DNA of 64,000 bases from Anaerolineales bacterium (lineage in GTDB: Bacteria; Chloroflexota; Anaerolineae; Anaerolineales; UBA4823), in NCBI GenBank assembly GCA_020060465.1, contig JAGVAD010000024.1, positions 62,001-126,000 of the forward strand, read 5' to 3'. Below, piece after piece: positions 61,710-64,000 of this stretch (position 1 is its first letter; each line of letters starts with the position of its first letter). The notes beneath the pieces are model-generated. The model was not told the origin of the DNA. It ran no database searches and worked only from the letters and a program-made list of their open reading frames with translations. The position numbers were made by a program, and so were the translations under genes.

Positions 61710-63218
61710 ATGAACGTTCGCGCTCACATGAGTATGCTCTTTCATCTGGATAAATGCATTGGCTGCCACACCTGCTCGGTGGCCTGCAAGAATCTCTGGA
61801 CCGATCGCAAAGGCGCTGAATATATGTGGTGGAACAACGTCGAAACCCGCCCAGGTTCTGGTTATCCAACGCAATGGGAGGACCAGGAGCATTTCCAGGG
61901 CGGCTGGGAATTCAAAGACGGCAAGCTGCGTCTGCGCCTGCACTCACGGGCTACCGGGCTGCTGAAGCTATTTTTCAACCCCGCCTTGCCCAGCCTGGAA
62001 GACTATTACGAGCCGTTCACCTATCGCTATCAGGACTTATTCAACGCCCCCGCCGGTGACGATCAACCCACCGCCATACCGATCTCGATGATCACCGGCG
62101 AGCCGATGGAGATCAAGAGCGGTCCCAATTGGGATGACGATCTGGGCGGGTCGAACATCTACGCCCGCAACGATCCGAACCTGGAGGGTGTGCCTGCCGA
62201 GGTTCGAGCGCAACTGGATGAACTGGAGCGGATCGTGTTCAATTATCTGCCGCGCATTTGCAACCATTGCCTGAACCCTGCCTGCGTAGCCGCTTGCCCC
62301 TCCGGTGCGATCTACAAACGCCAGGAAGACGGCGTGGTGCTGGTCAACGAGAACAAGTGCCGCGCCTGGCGTATGTGTGTGGCAGCCTGCCCGTACAAAA
62401 AAGTGTATTACAACTGGTCAACCGGCAAGTCGGAGAAATGCATCTTGTGTTTCCCGCGCCTGGAAACCGGTCAGGCGCCAGCCTGTGCTCATTCCTGCGT
62501 TGGCCGCATCCGCTATATGGGCGTGTTGCTCTATGACGCCGACCGTCTGCCGGAGGCGGCTATGGTCCCCGATGAGCAACTGGTTGAAGCGCAGCGCGAT
62601 GCTATCTTAGACCCGTTCGACCCTGAAGTAATCAGCGCTGCAAAAGCCAGCGGCCTGGGCGAGGATTGGATACGCGCCGCGCAGCTTTCGCCGGTTTATC
62701 AGTTTGTCAAGGTCTGGAAGCTGGCTTTGCCGCTGCATCCGGAATACCGCACCCTGGCAATGATGTTCTATATCCCCCCGCTTTCGCCTGTGGTCAGCGT
62801 CATCGAAGATGGCCTGTTCCGCCTGGATCTCAGCGACGCCAACCACGACTTTGAAATCTTCCACCGCCTGTCCGCCGCCCGTTTACCGATGCAATACCTG
62901 GCGAACCTGTTCACGGCGGGCAACCAGGAAATCATCCGCCAAACGCTGGTTAAGATGCTGGCGGTGCGCGTTTACATGCGCCGCAAGAGTGTAGACGGCG
63001 AGGTAGATGAGAAACTGGTCAGGCTGCTGGCCGACGCCGGGACGACCCCACAGGAAGCCGAAGCGATCTATCAATTGACCACCCAGCCGACGTTGGAGGA
63101 GCGTTTTGTTTTGCCGCCCTATCATCGCGAGATGGCGCTGGAGACCTGGAAAGATCCGCTGGCGCATAAGGGCGAAGCCGGACTGGGCTACCTGCAAGCG
63201 CCCAGACGAGGGGAGTGA
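61710..63218 (+). CDS. narH: Respiratory nitrate reductase, beta subunit
   Basis: A 502-residue Fe-S electron-transfer subunit. Four clusters are encoded: CIGCHTCSVACKNLW, CNHCLNPACVAACPSGAI, CRAWRMCVAACPYKK (where tryptophan replaces a cysteine, the [3Fe-4S] site) and CILCFPRLETGQAPACAHSCVG. It connects NarG to the membrane quinol donor. The start is 3 bases after the narG stop. Length agrees with NarH. Confidence 0.96.
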   Translation: MNVRAHMSMLFHLDKCIGCHTCSVACKNLWTDRKGAEYMWWNNVETRPGSGYPTQWEDQEHFQGGWEFKDGKLRLRLHSRATGLLKLFFNPALPSLEDYYEPFTYRYQDLFNAPAGDDQPTAIPISMITGEPMEIKSGPNWDDDLGGSNIYARNDPNLEGVPAEVRAQLDELERIVFNYLPRICNHCLNPACVAACPSGAIYKRQEDGVVLVNENKCRAWRMCVAACPYKKVYYNWSTGKSEKCILCFPRLETGQAPACAHSCVGRIRYMGVLLYDADRLPEAAMVPDEQLVEAQRDAILDPFDPEVISAAKASGLGEDWIRAAQLSPVYQFVKVWKLALPLHPEYRTLAMMFYIPPLSPVVSVIEDGLFRLDLSDANHDFEIFHRLSAARLPMQYLANLFTAGNQEIIRQTLVKMLAVRVYMRRKSVDGEVDEKLVRLLADAGTTPQEAEAIYQLTTQPTLEERFVLPPYHREMALETWKDPLAHKGEAGLGYLQAPRRGE

Positions 63219-63222
63219 AAGA

Positions 63223-63732
63223 GTGAAAATGAGCGATTATTCTATTCTTGCAGAGGCTTTTCGCTACCCAACCGCAGGCGGCCTGGATAGACTGCGTAAG
63301 CTCGTCGAGCAAATGCAAAACAGCAGCGCCCGTCGCCTTTTGGATAAATTTATCATTCTCGCGCAGTCGCACTCATTGGGCGAGTGGGAAGAACTTTACA
63401 CCTCTGCGTTGGATATGAACCCTTCTTCCGCTCCATACCTGGGCTTCCAGACCTGGGGCGAGAGTTATCAGCGCGGCGAGTTCATGTCGCGCCTCAATCA
63501 CGAACTGGCGCGTCTGGGTGTGGAAACGGAAGGCGAGCTGCCCGACCATATCATCCCCGTGCTGCGGTATTTGGATGCGGCGGCAGAGCCGTTGCCGGAA
63601 TTGCTGGCCATATTTGAGCCCGCCTTGAAACGCGCCGCAGCCGCGTTGCGCAAGGCAGATGCAGGCAACCCATATAACTTGTTATTTGAAGCTGCGCTGT
63701 CGCTGATAGCGATGGCGCCGGAAAACATTTGA
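63223..63732 (+). CDS. narJ: Nitrate reductase assembly chaperone NarJ
   Basis: A 169-residue TorD-like chaperone that helps insert the molybdenum cofactor into NarG and is not part of the final enzyme. It has the helical pattern YSILAEAFRYPTAGGLDRL and SLGEWEELYTSALDMNPSSAPYLGFQTWGE, the latter a recognisable NarJ loop. GTG 63223 has GGGGAG seven bases before; ATG 63229 is the alternative. Short for the family, but the fold elements are complete. narI does not follow. Confidence 0.9.
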   Translation: MKMSDYSILAEAFRYPTAGGLDRLRKLVEQMQNSSARRLLDKFIILAQSHSLGEWEELYTSALDMNPSSAPYLGFQTWGESYQRGEFMSRLNHELARLGVETEGELPDHIIPVLRYLDAAAEPLPELLAIFEPALKRAAAALRKADAGNPYNLLFEAALSLIAMAPENI

Positions 63733-63744
63733 AGGAGAAAGACT

Positions 63745-64000
63745 GTGAAAGCGACACAAATTTTGATGGAAGAGCATCGCGTCATCGAGCGCGTCTTAAA
63801 CACGCTGGAGGCTGGCGCGGCGAAGCTCGAGCAAGGGCAGAACGTACGCCCTGGTTTCTTTATCGAAGCAACAGATTTCGTTAAAGGCTTTGCTGATGGC
63901 TGTCATCACATGAAGGAAGAAGGTGTGCTTTTCAAAGCCATGAATGCCCAGGGTGTGCCGACCGAGGGCGGACCTATCGGCGTGATGCTCGCCGAACACG
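63745..64000 (+). CDS. Hemerythrin-like protein (3' truncated by the window)
   Basis: The open frame begins at GTG 63745 with GAAGGAG ahead and reads MKATQILMEEHRVIERVLNTLEAGAAKLEQ to the window edge, 85 residues. The histidine-rich pattern, EEHRVIERV, then FVKGFADGCHHMKEEGVLFKAM, fits the HxxxE-type iron ligands of hemerythrin-HHE domains. Such proteins next to nitrate or nitrite reductases may bind NO or oxygen. It takes the place where narI would be expected. It is missing from the plus-strand ORF track because it has no stop in the window. Confidence 0.8.
   Translation, partial: MKATQILMEEHRVIERVLNTLEAGAAKLEQGQNVRPGFFIEATDFVKGFADGCHHMKEEGVLFKAMNAQGVPTEGGPIGVMLAEH

Overview
The window is a densely coded, GC-rich bacterial chromosome segment. 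Gene content and style suggest a member of the Chloroflexota, probably Anaerolineae-like: VanW and alpha-2-macroglobulin surface proteins, a T-box in front of serS, menaquinone-type bc genes with NarGH, and AOR/XDH/LarA catabolic genes. This is inference from content; there is no rRNA or tRNA in the window to confirm it. No CRISPR array, insertion sequence with a transposase, prophage or tRNA was seen.

Layout. 1-540: end of an unrecognised cysteine- and aromatic-rich protein, followed by a strong terminator. 830-5765: housekeeping genes on the plus strand (prfA, prmC, YdcF-like, coaBC) and then a peroxiredoxin-glutaredoxin fusion. That fusion has an in-frame TGA exactly at the peroxidatic cysteine, so it is very probably a selenoprotein that ordinary gene callers truncate. 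5826-11635 (minus): a signalling operon of a Tat/lipoprotein solute-binding protein, a CACHE-HAMP-GAF histidine kinase, a receiver and a PP2C phosphatase. 11976-16743: arfB, an M14 peptidase with TPRs, and lutA plus a lutB-lutC fusion. 16784-25000: a large coiled-coil protein, htpG, a DUF1786 protein, and serS behind a T-box riboswitch. 25012-33958: HEAT and Trm112-like proteins, a VanW protein and a huge alpha-2-macroglobulin that lacks the thioester cysteine.

34100-45453: an accessory catabolic island. A FAD-dependent oxidase is divergent from an IclR regulator. The regulator leads a colinear series of split transketolase, aldehyde:ferredoxin oxidoreductase, LarA-type nickel racemase and a two-gene xanthine-dehydrogenase-family enzyme. 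45469-48194 (minus): CopB-type ATPase with a c-type cytochrome.

48527-64000: a nitrate-respiration island. NarX/NarL-type sensor and regulator are followed, after a clear terminator, by a GltD-like flavo-Fe/S protein, split cytochrome b, Rieske protein, triheme and diheme cytochromes c, narG, narH, narJ and the start of a hemerythrin-like gene. narI is not seen in the window, which suggests that the bc-type complex or an off-window subunit links NarGH to the quinone pool.

Two families of dispersed hairpin repeats and one MITE-like palindrome sit in the intergenic gaps. The strongest leads are the selenocysteine peroxiredoxin with its candidate SECIS, the NarGHJ-bc cluster without narI, and the kinase operon led by a binding protein with no permease.
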